A DNA stretch of 64,000 nt from Hyphomicrobiaceae bacterium (GTDB taxonomy: Bacteria > Pseudomonadota > Alphaproteobacteria > Rhizobiales > Hyphomicrobiaceae): the NCBI GenBank assembly GCA_025351355.1, contig JANXWC010000139.1, positions 1 through 64,000 on the forward strand. The letters run 5' to 3'. Under the pieces are notes generated by a model, which saw only the letters and a program-made list of their open reading frames with translations, searched no databases and had not been told where the DNA came from. How positions within the stretch are numbered: the first letter of the stretch is position 1; each line of letters starts with the position of its first letter. Shown piece by piece: positions 33,377 to 42,232 of this stretch. Made by a program: the position numbers and the translations under genes.

Positions 33377-33990
33377 CCGAACCCGAGCAGAGCGGGCTGA
33401 TCGAGCAGCTGGCTCTCAAAGGGTACGCAATTGCGCCGGATTTTTTCAAGTACGAGTTATGCGCGTCGCTCCAACAGGAGGCCGACGCGCTTTCTCTTGA
33501 CGGTGGCGCCCACGAGGCCGGAATTGGCCGCGGGCCCGATCAACAGATCGAGCGCCGGGTGCGCCGTGCCCGCATCCAGTGGTTTGACGGATCGACACCC
33601 GGCCAGCTCGAATTACTCGCAGAAGCCGAGAAATTACGCATTCATATCAATAAATTACTCTTTCTTGGATTGTTCGAGTTCGAGGCCCAGATTGCGCTGA
33701 CGCCGGTGGGTGGCTTTTATGCGCGCCATATCGATAGCTTTCACGGGAGCCGCAGTCGCATCGTTTCCCTGGTCGCCTACCTGAACGACGATTGGGCAAC
33801 CGCTGACGGCGGTTGCCTGCGCATTTGGCCGCCAAGCGAGCATTCGCACTCCCCGCCGATCGATGTTGTCCCCCGGCGCGGCACGTTGATTTTGATGTTG
33901 TCCGAAAAGGTCGATCACGAAGTTATGCTGTGCCATCGCGCACGCGCCTCAGTAGCCGGCTGGTTCCGGCTCCGCTCGGCACAGCATTAA
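33373..33990 (+). CDS. 2OG-Fe(II) oxygenase
   Basis: A prolyl-4-hydroxylase-like dioxygenase of 205 residues. Iron ligands are seen in [11 protein letters not shown] (HxD) and a distal His in SEKVDHEVM, with a later basic residue for 2-oxoglutarate ([13 protein letters not shown]). The start is a GTG overlapping the msrA stop by 4 bases; upstream in-frame codons belong to msrA sequence read in another frame. Coupling to msrA suggests a protein-modification or oxidative-stress role; the target is unknown. Confidence 0.88.
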   Translation: MTEPEQSGLIEQLALKGYAIAPDFFKYELCASLQQEADALSLDGGAHEAGIGRGPDQQIERRVRRARIQWFDGSTPGQLELLAEAEKLRIHINKLLFLGLFEFEAQIALTPVGGFYARHIDSFHGSRSRIVSLVAYLNDDWATADGGCLRIWPPSEHSHSPPIDVVPRRGTLILMLSEKVDHEVMLCHRARASVAGWFRLRSAQH

Positions 33991-34159
33991 CGCTTGCGAA
34001 ACAGAATTCATTAAAGCCAGCAGTGTATGATCGCCTGACGATGCCGAGTGCGCACGGCAAATCGAGTGGACGGGCTTTCTTTCGTTGCAATTTTCTGTTT
34101 GGCATGCGGTTAACGGGGCTAATCGCCCGCATGTGGCGGGAGTGAGGGGGAAGCAGGGG

Positions 34160-36046
34160 ATGGCAAGAGCTGCATCTTCCCTGGCGGCTTACAGGTCGCC
34201 GGTCAGGTCTGCATTGCGCCCATCGCGCACCGTGCGGCTGACATTGCTGCTGTCGAGCGGGCTGATCAATATACTGACACTGACCGGCTCGCTGTTCATG
34301 ATGCAGGTCTATGATCGCGTGCTCGGCAGTCAAAGCATCGAAACGCTGATCGCACTCAGCCTGATTGCGTTGTTTGCCTACGTCATGCAGGGCGTGCTGG
34401 ACGGCTATCGCGGACGCATCCTGACGTTGCTGGCCGAGCGGTTCGATGCCGAAATCGCGCCCAGGGTCAACGCGGCCAATCTGGTGCTGGCGTTGCGCAC
34501 CTCCAACGGCGCGGCTGAACAACAGCGCAACACGCGTCATGTGGAGGCCGTTCGCGCCTTCATTGCCGGCCCCGGTCCCATCGCGGCGTGCGATCTGATC
34601 TGGCTGCCGATCTATTTGACGGTGGCCTTCATCCTGCATTGGAGTCTGGCCGTAACCATCGTGGTGGCGTCGCTGTTTTTCGTCTGGCTGACGTTCATGG
34701 CTGAACGTGTCTCGAAGGTACCAGGCCGCAAAGCCGTCGAAGCCATGATCCGGCGGTCGCTGGAAGCCGAAAGCGCGTTACGAAACGCCGAAGTCGCTCA
34801 ATCGATGGGCATGCGCAAGGTGTTGGCCCAACGCTGGCAGACGCTGAACGACACCTTTCTGCTCGCCCAGCGCAAGGTATCCTATTCGGTGTCGGGTTAC
34901 GTCATCACTTCGAAGACGTCGCGCATGCTGCTGCAATCGCTGATGCTCGGGCTCGGTGCTTTTCTCGCGATCAAAGGCCAGATTTCAGCTGGCGCCATCA
35001 TTGCCGCGTCGATCATGTCGACCCGCGCACTTGCACCCATAGATCAGGCGATCGGCGCCTGGAAGCCGTTTGTCGCCGCGCGCGACGGCGTCCGTGCGCT
35101 TGAGGAGTTGTTGCGCCGGGTCGGGATCGAAGCGGAGCCGTTTGAATTGCCGGCGCCGAAGACCTCGCTGGCGGTCAATGATCTCGTGGTCGCCATCCCG
35201 CCATTCGTGCCGCCACATGGCCAGATGCCGGCAACCGCCGTACTGCAGGAGCGCATTGCCCTTCAGGGTATCCGCTTCGCCGCCAAGGCGGGCGAAATCA
35301 TTTGCGTCATGGGGCCGTCTGCATCGGGTAAATCTACGCTCGGCCGAGCTCTGGTCGGTGCCTGGCGCGCCCGCTCCGGCACCATCAGGTTGGACGACGC
35401 GCCCATCGAGCAATGGTCGCCCGACAAACTAGGCCCGCACATCGGTTATCTACCGCAAGACGTGCAGTTGTTCGACGGCACCATCGCCGAAAACATCGCC
35501 CGCTTCGAACCCGGGGAAACTGACGCCAAGGTACTCGCCGCCGCGATATCAGCCGAATTCGACCGGCACGTGCTGGCCATCGGTGGCTACGATCGGCGTG
35601 TCGGTCCCGGCGGCACTCATCTGTCGACCGGACAGCGACAACGCCTTGGCCTCGCCCGCGCACTTTATGGCGACCCCTTCCTTGTCGTTCTCGACGAACC
35701 TAATTCCAACCTCGATACGGAGGGCGAGGCGGCGCTGCTCAAGGCGCTGGAGGGCTTGAAGCAGCGCGGCGGCATCGGCGTGGTGATCGCCCACAATCTC
35801 AAAGTGCTCGAAGTGGCCGACCATGTCCTCTACCTTGATCGCGGCACCGCAATCGCATTCGGCGCGCGCGACATGGTGCTTAAACACCTGAAACTCGACA
35901 GCCTCATTCCAAAGAAAACTGCCGCACCTGTCACGACTGTGACCGATGCAGGTGAGGACGGCACAAGTGCTGCACCGCGCTCCCAGCAGCCGATGTTCCA
36001 AAGTCCGCGGCTAGTCCTGCAGCGCGGCACGGAAAGGGCGAAGTGA
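34160..36046 (+). CDS. type I secretion ABC transporter ATPase/permease (PrtD-like)
   Basis: An N-terminal half with about six helices (LLSSGLINILTLTGSLFMMQ and VYDRVLGSQSIETL are typical T1SS-family sequences) and a C-terminal ATPase with Walker A GPSASGKSTLGRAL, signature LSTGQRQRLGLARAL and Walker B FLVVLDEPNSNLD. The last ~50 residues are a hydrophilic tail (APVTTVTDAGEDGTSAAPRS). It overlaps the adaptor gene by 4 bases. The pair would export a protein lacking an N-terminal signal with a TolC-type outer channel encoded elsewhere. Confidence 0.9.
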   Translation: MARAASSLAAYRSPVRSALRPSRTVRLTLLLSSGLINILTLTGSLFMMQVYDRVLGSQSIETLIALSLIALFAYVMQGVLDGYRGRILTLLAERFDAEIAPRVNAANLVLALRTSNGAAEQQRNTRHVEAVRAFIAGPGPIAACDLIWLPIYLTVAFILHWSLAVTIVVASLFFVWLTFMAERVSKVPGRKAVEAMIRRSLEAESALRNAEVAQSMGMRKVLAQRWQTLNDTFLLAQRKVSYSVSGYVITSKTSRMLLQSLMLGLGAFLAIKGQISAGAIIAASIMSTRALAPIDQAIGAWKPFVAARDGVRALEELLRRVGIEAEPFELPAPKTSLAVNDLVVAIPPFVPPHGQMPATAVLQERIALQGIRFAAKAGEIICVMGPSASGKSTLGRALVGAWRARSGTIRLDDAPIEQWSPDKLGPHIGYLPQDVQLFDGTIAENIARFEPGETDAKVLAAAISAEFDRHVLAIGGYDRRVGPGGTHLSTGQRQRLGLARALYGDPFLVVLDEPNSNLDTEGEAALLKALEGLKQRGGIGVVIAHNLKVLEVADHVLYLDRGTAIAFGARDMVLKHLKLDSLIPKKTAAPVTTVTDAGEDGTSAAPRSQQPMFQSPRLVLQRGTERAK

Positions 36047-37344
36047 TGCTCGACACCGACATACTGCTGCGTCGACAAACGCGCCGCACCTTGCTGATCG
36101 CCGTGGTATTCGGCATCGGCACGTTCGCGTGGAGTGGCTTTGCCCCCCTCGAAGGGGCGGTCGCCGCCAACGGCATGCTGGTGCTGGAAAACAACGTCAA
36201 GAAGGTCCAGCACCCGAGCGGCGGCGTGATCGGAATGCTCAACGTCTACGAAGGCAAACGCGTGACTGCCGGCGAGCTGTTGCTGCGTCTGGATGAAACG
36301 GCGACGCGCGCCAATCTCGGGGTCATACTCAATGACTTGAATGCCGCGCTGGTTCGCCGGGCGCGTCTGTTGGCTGAGCGCGATAGTGCCGAGCACATGA
36401 CGTTTCCGCCGGAGTTGACGGACAAGGCGAAGTCCGAGCCGGACGTGGCCGCAATGGTCGAGAGCGAGCAGAAAGTTTTCGGCAGCCGCACCATTGGCCG
36501 TAACGGCCAGAAATTGCAGCTTTCCGAACGGATCGGCCAATTGCGTCGCGAGATTGAAGGCCTGGAGCTGCAAAAAACCTCGATCGAAATTCAGCTTTCT
36601 GTCGCCCGCAAGGAGCGCGACGAGTTGCAGGAACTTGCCGAAAAAGGTTTGGTGCCCAAGACACGGATGACGACGCTCGAACGCGAGATCGCTCGCAACG
36701 ACGGCGTGCTCGGCGAGATGATCTCGCGCATCGCTCAATCGCGCGGCAAAATCTCCGAAACTCAGATCCAGATCGATCAGGTCGATCGCGAAAAAGTCAC
36801 CGAAGCGAATAAAGACCTGCGTGAAACCGAAACCAGGATTTCCGAATTCCGCGAGCGTCGCATCGCTGCCGAGGATCAACTCAAGCGCGTCGACATCCGC
36901 GCGCCGATCAGCGGCACGGTCCAGCAGCTGACCGTCCACACCGTCGGCGGGGTGGTGTCATCGACCGACCAATTGATGATCATCATCCCCGACACTGATC
37001 AACTCGTCGTGGAATCGCGCGTCACACCACAGGATCGCGACCAACTCGTCCTCAACCAGCCGACGCGGGTTCGCTTCACCAGCTTCAATCAGCGGACGAC
37101 ACCGGAAGTTCAGGCAACCCTTTTCCGCATCAGCGGCGATGTGATCCGCGACCAGCAGACCGGGGCCTATTATTACAATGTCGGCGTGAGAGTCGCCGAT
37201 GACGAAATCGCCAAACTCAATGGCATCAAACTGGTGGCGGGCATGCCGGCCGAGGCGTTCTTCAAGACCAGCGATCGCACACTGTTGAGCTATCTATTCA
37301 AACCGCTCACCGACCACTGGCAAAAATCTTTTTCCGGTCGCTGA
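36043..37344 (+). CDS. type I secretion periplasmic adaptor (HlyD family)
   Basis: A membrane-fusion protein of 433 residues: an N-terminal membrane anchor (LLIAVVFGIGTFAWSGFAPL), a half-lipoyl motif split around a ~250-residue coiled coil (starting KLQLSERIGQLRREIEGLEL), and a C-terminal beta domain with IRAPISGTVQQL and GMPAEAFFKTSDRTLLSYLF. It links the inner-membrane ABC protein to an outer-membrane channel. Its start overlaps the ABC gene. Neither a channel nor an obvious RTX substrate is encoded nearby. Confidence 0.9.
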   Translation: MMLDTDILLRRQTRRTLLIAVVFGIGTFAWSGFAPLEGAVAANGMLVLENNVKKVQHPSGGVIGMLNVYEGKRVTAGELLLRLDETATRANLGVILNDLNAALVRRARLLAERDSAEHMTFPPELTDKAKSEPDVAAMVESEQKVFGSRTIGRNGQKLQLSERIGQLRREIEGLELQKTSIEIQLSVARKERDELQELAEKGLVPKTRMTTLEREIARNDGVLGEMISRIAQSRGKISETQIQIDQVDREKVTEANKDLRETETRISEFRERRIAAEDQLKRVDIRAPISGTVQQLTVHTVGGVVSSTDQLMIIIPDTDQLVVESRVTPQDRDQLVLNQPTRVRFTSFNQRTTPEVQATLFRISGDVIRDQQTGAYYYNVGVRVADDEIAKLNGIKLVAGMPAEAFFKTSDRTLLSYLFKPLTDHWQKSFSGR

Positions 37345-37563
37345 TCATCGGTGGGCGAACACGGCACCAACGAGATACCCGCCTTGCAGGCATGTCAGCG
37401 TTGCCAAGACCAAGGCGAATATCACGCTCATCGTAGCGCCGGCAGGAATAGCCGAGAGACACAATGGTCCGACGACGATCGCGGACGTCGCCGCGATAGC
37501 CGGCGGACGAAACCACAAACCGATCCCCATGCCGAGCAGGGCGAAAGCTGTCATCAACGACAT
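37345..37563 (-). CDS. small membrane protein of unknown function
   Basis: From the ATG at 37563 (GGAG 9 bases before) the product has 72 residues and two hydrophobic segments (MTAFALLGMGIGLWF and SVIFALVLATLTCLQGG). Its stop abuts that of the HlyD gene directly, tail to tail. Upstream open frame up to 37719 is not supported. No family recognised. Confidence 0.55.
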   Translation of the reverse strand: MSLMTAFALLGMGIGLWFRPPAIAATSAIVVGPLCLSAIPAGATMSVIFALVLATLTCLQGGYLVGAVFAHR

Positions 37564-37802
37564 TGACATAGGCTCCGCTCCCACTTTGATCCGGCGAAAA
37601 ATCCCGCCAACCGTGAGAATCGTAATTAACAGAGCGACCCGTCGCGTCTCAAGCACCGAAGCGTGATTTGCGTCGGCATAGGGACTATTGGGCAACGACT
37701 GACCAATCGCCCACACCAAACAACTATCTGAACTGCAGTATTTATCGGCAAAGTCACCGATCGGGCGGCTATCGGCCCGATCGGCGCAATGTTCGTCAGG
37801 GG

Positions 37803-38054
37803 TTAACGCCGCGATCCCGGCAGCTGCCCGCTCATTGGCAAATCCAGAAGCGACCGATGCGTCTCACGGTGGACATCGGCTTGGCTCAGGCCAATGTCGG
37901 CCAGCATCCGCGCATCGAGTGACAGCAGAGCCATACGCTGGCGACGCACATAGAGCGCTTCCGCGATAAAGCGCAGTAACTGGCGCGCGCGCGGCTTGGC
38001 GGATACTTCGCGATTGTCAGCGTAGGATGAATTTACAGTGTTTAGAGTGGTCAT
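37803..38054 (-). CDS. DUF1127 (YjiS-like) protein
   Basis: An 83-residue protein whose C-terminal half carries the domain RQRMALLSLDARMLADIGLS with QADV after it, typical of DUF1127, a small Arg-rich domain abundant in Rhizobiales. Members act in phosphate/carbon metabolism and RNA turnover in a few species studied, but this one is uncharacterised. The start MTTLNTVNSS at 38054 is preferred over an upstream in-frame ATG. Confidence 0.82.
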   Translation of the reverse strand: MTTLNTVNSSYADNREVSAKPRARQLLRFIAEALYVRRQRMALLSLDARMLADIGLSQADVHRETHRSLLDLPMSGQLPGSRR

Positions 38055-38262
38055 GCGAATTCTCGTTTTTTCTGGTGTGAGCGAGGAACGACAGCGCTCG
38101 ATGAACAATTGATCGCACACCCTCTTGCATAACAAAATCGAATGTTTTTAATATATCGCATTGCAAACGCTTAAGTATAGATCCATTGAATCATGAAGCG
38201 TTCGTGAATGGATGGGTGCCATCCCCCATATTTTCGAAACCCCGACCTGCAGGAGAGTTCAG

Positions 38263-39186
38263 GTGAACCGCGATATCGACATTGCCCTGTTACGAGCCTT
38301 CACATCGGTGATCGACACCGGCAGCGTCACAGCCGCCGCGCGCCTGCTCAACCGCACGCAGGCAGCCGTCAGCCTGCAAATCAAACGGCTTGAAGACGTA
38401 CTGGGACAATCTCTCTTCCAGCGCGAACATCGCCGTCTCACGCTGACGCCAGCCGGCGAGCGACTGCTGGCGAACGCGCAGCGACTGGTCGCCTTGAACG
38501 ACGCTGTGTTCGGCCAGATGACGACACGCGAATTTGAAGGTGAAGTGCGTTTTGGCGTCCCAACCGACATCGTGCGCACCTATATTCCACCGATACTCAG
38601 GCGCTTCAACACCGCTTGGCCCCGCGTCCGCGTGACCTTGCAGCTCGGCAATTCCAGCCGCCTGCTCGACGCCTATGAACGCGGCGAGATCGACCTCACG
38701 TTGACGACCGACCAGACCGCCGACGCCCGTTCGGAAACGTTGCGCGTGGATCGCTTGGTCTGGGTGGGCGCTCCACAAGGTTCAGCCCACAAGTCCGATC
38801 CACTGCCGCTCGCCATTGGCGATCAGACGTGCCGGTGGCGACCCGTGGTGCTCGAAGCCTTGCGCAAGGAAAACCGCGAATGGCGGCTGGTCCTCGAATT
38901 GTCCAATCAGGTCGCCCAGGACGCCACCGTCAGCGCCGATATTGCCGTCAGCACGGAATTGCGCGATTCTGCTTCGCCATCCCTGACGGTCCTGTCACCC
39001 GACAGCGGATTGCCGCAGTTGCCGGAATTCATGATCAACATGCACGCGCCGATGCCCGGCTCAAATCCCATCGCCGACGCCCTGGCCGCCCATATTCGCG
39101 CCGAGTTCAAACAGCGCTTCGGCGAAAAACCGAAGCCAAAGCGCATCCGTGCGGCAGTCAAGCGTGAACCGGCACCAACGGTTTGA
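38263..39186 (+). CDS. LysR-family transcriptional regulator
   Basis: The N-terminal ~60 residues are the winged HTH (TGSVTAAARLLNRTQAAVSL then IKRLEDVLGQSLFQREHRRL). The rest is a LysR substrate-binding domain (VRFGVPTDIVRTYIPPILRR). Start is a GTG at 38263 with AGGAGA 7 bases upstream; an earlier ATG would add non-family residues. The C-terminus ends in a Lys/Arg-rich tail (KPKPKRIRAAVKREP), which is unusual. It may regulate the LysE gene 108 bases downstream, a common arrangement. Confidence 0.92.
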   Translation: MNRDIDIALLRAFTSVIDTGSVTAAARLLNRTQAAVSLQIKRLEDVLGQSLFQREHRRLTLTPAGERLLANAQRLVALNDAVFGQMTTREFEGEVRFGVPTDIVRTYIPPILRRFNTAWPRVRVTLQLGNSSRLLDAYERGEIDLTLTTDQTADARSETLRVDRLVWVGAPQGSAHKSDPLPLAIGDQTCRWRPVVLEALRKENREWRLVLELSNQVAQDATVSADIAVSTELRDSASPSLTVLSPDSGLPQLPEFMINMHAPMPGSNPIADALAAHIRAEFKQRFGEKPKPKRIRAAVKREPAPTV

Positions 39187-39294
39187 TCGAGCGTCATCGC
39201 GGCTGCCATGCGTACAGATGGATTTGCCGGACCGTCATATAAACGCTAATTGTTTGCCAACACCGCATTCCGGTTTCGCGGGAGAAAGCATCAC

Positions 39295-39918
39295 ATGATC
39301 TCGGCCAATACGTTCGCACTTTTCACCGTCACGTGCTTCGTGCTGGCACTGACGCCGGGACCTAACATGAGCCTGATCGTCGCCAACACCTTGGCCGGCG
39401 GATTGCGGGCGGGGCTGACTACGCTGGCCGGCAGCTCCACCGGGCTCGCCATTCTGGTGTCGGTCGCAGCCGCCGGGATGGGTTCGGTAATTGTGCTGAT
39501 GGATCGCTGGTTCGACAACGTGCGATGGGCCGGCGCGCTCTATCTCATCGCGCTCGGCGTGCGTCAGCTGTGGAACTGGTGGCAACGGCGAGATGGCGTG
39601 CCCGCCCGGGTGCCGTCGGGGACGACCACCTATACCCATGGGCTGCTGGTCTCGCTGTCCAACCCGAAAGTGCTGCTGTTCTTGGGCGCGTTCCTGCCGC
39701 AGTTCGTCGACACCTCGCGTGAGGCATTACCCCAACTTGTCACTCTTGCGATTATTTTCTGGGCGACACTGCTGTTGACCGATCTCGCCTATACCGTCGC
39801 CATCGCACGTGCACGCGCGTCGATCGACATGCGCAAGCTGCAACTGCTGGACGGCCTGGCGGGCGGGCTATTGTTGGTCGGCGGACTGGTGCTGGCAACG
39901 GCACGTCGCCCAGGATAA
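39295..39918 (+). CDS. LysE/RhtB-family amino-acid exporter
   Basis: A six-helix exporter of 207 residues: FTVTCFVLALTPGPNMSLIV at the N-terminus, ALYLIALGVRQLWNWW, and the conserved GLLVSLSNPKVLLFLGAFLP block. It moves amino acids or homoserine-type compounds out of the cell. GGGAGAAAG lies ~7 bases before the ATG. Adjacent to a LysR regulator, as in LysE/LysG pairs. Substrate unknown. Confidence 0.92.
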   Translation: MISANTFALFTVTCFVLALTPGPNMSLIVANTLAGGLRAGLTTLAGSSTGLAILVSVAAAGMGSVIVLMDRWFDNVRWAGALYLIALGVRQLWNWWQRRDGVPARVPSGTTTYTHGLLVSLSNPKVLLFLGAFLPQFVDTSREALPQLVTLAIIFWATLLLTDLAYTVAIARARASIDMRKLQLLDGLAGGLLLVGGLVLATARRPG

Positions 39919-39962
39919 TTAAATACGCAGCTGCAAACCCTCATCGTCGGGAACCGGACGCC

Positions 39963-40862
39963 ATGGATCTGACCGCCCTTCGCACACCGGAAAGCCGCTT
40001 TGCCAATCTGCCCGGCTTCGACTACGCGCCGCACTACCTCGATGCGCTCAGCGGTTTCGAGGGGCTACGCATGCACTATGTCGACACGGGTCCGCGGTCG
40101 GGCCCGGTGGCGCTGTGCCTGCACGGCCAGCCGACATGGAGCTACCTCTATCGGCGCATGATCCCGCTCTTGACGGCGGCAGGTTATCGCGTGGTGGCGC
40201 CGGATCTGTTCGGCTTCGGTCGTTCCGACAAGCCCGCCGAACCCGCCGCCTACACGTTCAATTTCCACCGCGACAGCCTGCAGGGGCTGATCCGCACCCT
40301 CGATCTCAAGGATATTTTGCTGGTCGTGCAGGATTGGGGTGGCTTGCTCGGGTTGACGCTGCCGATGGACGACCCAACCCGCTTTAGCAAGTTGCTTGTC
40401 ATGAACACGGCCTTCGCGACCTACGATGGACCGCTACCGGAAGGCTTCCTGGCGTGGCGGGCGTGGTCGAACGCCAACCCTGATATGGCCATTGGCAAAC
40501 TGATCAAGCGCGGCGCGCGTCACCTGTCCGATGCCGAGGCCGCCGCCTACGATGCGCCGTTCCCCAGCGTCGAATACAAGGCCGGCGTGCTGCGTTTTCC
40601 CAACCTCGTGCCGGACAATGCGGACGCGGAGGGAGTGGCCCTGTCGATGCGCGCGCGCGATTGGTGGCAGACCAAATGGCGGGGCAAGAGTTTCATGGCC
40701 ATCGGCGGCGCCGACCCCGTGTTCCATGAAGCCGGCATGCGCACCCTTGCCAGCCATATCAGCGGGTGTCCGGTGCCGCTTGTCATTCCGGAGGCGGGCC
40801 ATTTCGTGCAGGAATGGGGCGACAAAGTCGTGGCTCCCGCGCTGGCCTCGTTCAACAAGTGA
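39963..40862 (+). CDS. haloalkane dehalogenase
   Basis: An alpha/beta-hydrolase of 299 residues with the HLD-I pattern: nucleophile Asp124 in VVQDWGGLLGL with the halide-binding Trp125 next to it, oxyanion region LHGQPTWSYLYRRM, acid Asp ~251 in GGADPVFHEAG and base His280 in PEAGHFVQEWGD. It would convert haloalkanes to alcohols and halide in the cytoplasm. The set of residues is complete. Natural substrate unknown; no dehydrogenase partner is adjacent. Confidence 0.85.
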   Translation: MDLTALRTPESRFANLPGFDYAPHYLDALSGFEGLRMHYVDTGPRSGPVALCLHGQPTWSYLYRRMIPLLTAAGYRVVAPDLFGFGRSDKPAEPAAYTFNFHRDSLQGLIRTLDLKDILLVVQDWGGLLGLTLPMDDPTRFSKLLVMNTAFATYDGPLPEGFLAWRAWSNANPDMAIGKLIKRGARHLSDAEAAAYDAPFPSVEYKAGVLRFPNLVPDNADAEGVALSMRARDWWQTKWRGKSFMAIGGADPVFHEAGMRTLASHISGCPVPLVIPEAGHFVQEWGDKVVAPALASFNK

Positions 40863-40980
40863 ACAGACAAAACCCGGCAACCGTTGCCGATAAATTTACC
40901 TCGCTAGCCACATGCTCTGTCGCGCGTTGCACCCCGCGCGATAGTCTCGCGATCCATCATCCCAACAGGTTGCGCACACC

Positions 40981-41487
40981 ATGAAACGCATCGGCTTTTA
41001 TTCCGGCTCTTTTGATCCCGTCACCCTCGGCCACATGGACGTCATCGCGCGCTCGGCGCGGCTTGTCGATGTGCTGGTGATCGGTATTGGCATTCATCCC
41101 GGCAAGGCGCCGCTCTTCAGCGTTCAAGAAAAAATCGCCATGCTCGCCCAGGAAACTGCGGCATTGGCCAAGCGCACCGGCTGCCGGATCTCGACGAGCG
41201 AATTCGACGGATTGACCGTTGACGCAGCGCGGTCGTGCGGCGCTCAGGTCATCTTTCGCGGGCTGCGCGACGGTACCGATCTCGATTACGAAATGCAGAT
41301 GGCGGGCATGAACGGCGCCATGGCCGCAGACATCGAGACGGTGTTCCTGCCGGCCAGTCCGGGCGTCCGGCACATCACCGGCACGCTGGTGCGTCAGATC
41401 GGTTTGATGGGCGGCGATGTCTCGAGCTTCGTCAGCAAAGACGTCGCCAAAGCGCTGAAGGCGAAGGTAAAGTTAGTGAAGAAATAA
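40981..41487 (+). CDS. coaD: phosphopantetheine adenylyltransferase
   Basis: Catalyses the penultimate step of coenzyme A synthesis. Motifs: [20 protein letters not shown] (nucleotidyltransferase HxGH-type), [20 protein letters not shown], and [20 protein letters not shown] near the C-terminus. 168 residues, the normal size. A terminator hairpin follows. No other coa genes nearby. Confidence 0.95.
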   Translation: MKRIGFYSGSFDPVTLGHMDVIARSARLVDVLVIGIGIHPGKAPLFSVQEKIAMLAQETAALAKRTGCRISTSEFDGLTVDAARSCGAQVIFRGLRDGTDLDYEMQMAGMNGAMAADIETVFLPASPGVRHITGTLVRQIGLMGGDVSSFVSKDVAKALKAKVKLVKK

Positions 41488-41494
41488 CGCAAAA

Positions 41495-41527
41495 GGCCGT
41501 TCCAGCATCGCCGAAACGGCCCTTTTT
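41495..41527. terminator. rho-independent terminator between convergent genes
   Basis: The stem GGCCGTT/AACGGCC encloses a 13-base loop and is followed by CTTTTT on the plus strand. AAAA flanks the other side. It ends coaD and can also act on the convergent PsiF gene. Confidence 0.8.
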
Positions 41528-41548
41528 GATTCCAAGTCTGACGTCAAA

Positions 41549-41866
41549 TTACATCTTCTTCGGCATGCCCATCTTTTCCATCTTGGCCTTGTCGGCCATG
41601 CAGGATTTACGGAACGTCTTGCGCGGCTTGCCCTTCAGGTTCTTCGCGTCGGCGTCCGCAGAGCACGCAATTGATATTGCGCTGCGCGGCTTAGCCGAGA
41701 CGGCGGTCTTCGGCGCCTTCATCTTCTTCATCTTGGTCATCGGCTTCGTATCGGTCATCTTCGGCGCCGCTGCGGTCGGAGCCGTCGGCGTGGTCTGGGC
41801 GACGGCTGCGCCGGCGAACAGGGCAACGGCCATCGCGGTCGTCGTCAAGAGGGTAGTGAGTTTCAT
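41549..41866 (-). CDS. PsiF-repeat exported protein
   Basis: A signal peptide (LTTLLTTTAMAVALFAGAAVA) is followed by a Thr/Pro/Lys-rich linker and one PsiF-type repeat (CSADADAKNLKGKPRKTFRK then C), with two Cys ~22 residues apart that likely pair. PsiF in E. coli is phosphate-starvation induced; the function is unknown. Start at 41866 because GGAG is 9 bases upstream, rather than the ATG three codons earlier. Confidence 0.82.
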   Translation of the reverse strand: MKLTTLLTTTAMAVALFAGAAVAQTTPTAPTAAAPKMTDTKPMTKMKKMKAPKTAVSAKPRSAISIACSADADAKNLKGKPRKTFRKSCMADKAKMEKMGMPKKM

Positions 41867-42232
41867 GGTTGTCATCTCCAGTAGCGACGCTCGCTGGCGT
41901 CATGAATGTGCCGTCACGCGCTAACATGCACGGTTGGCAGTGAGGTAGATAATTCCCGCGGCGAAAAAATACCTCGATTTAAGCTATCAGTTTCATCCGC
42001 AGCATGTAGACGGATACCAGGTCACTTTAACGTCAGACCCGACCGTTGCGGCACAAACGCACCATGCCGGATGAATGTTCCCGTAGCAACCTGCTGAAAT
42101 ACAATGTCAATTCATTCATGTTGCAGAATTCGCTCACATCCAGAAAACCTTCGGGCATCGTTAGTGTTGGACAGCTCTGCCTATTAACCAAAGGCACAAT
42201 TAGAGCGCGTTAGTTGCATCCGCTCCACACGC
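41867..42232. other. intergenic region, promoter of the PsiF gene
   Basis: 366 bases between the start of the PsiF gene and the end of glyS. I see no gene, hairpin or RNA. It is moderately A/T-rich, consistent with promoter function. Confidence 0.4.
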
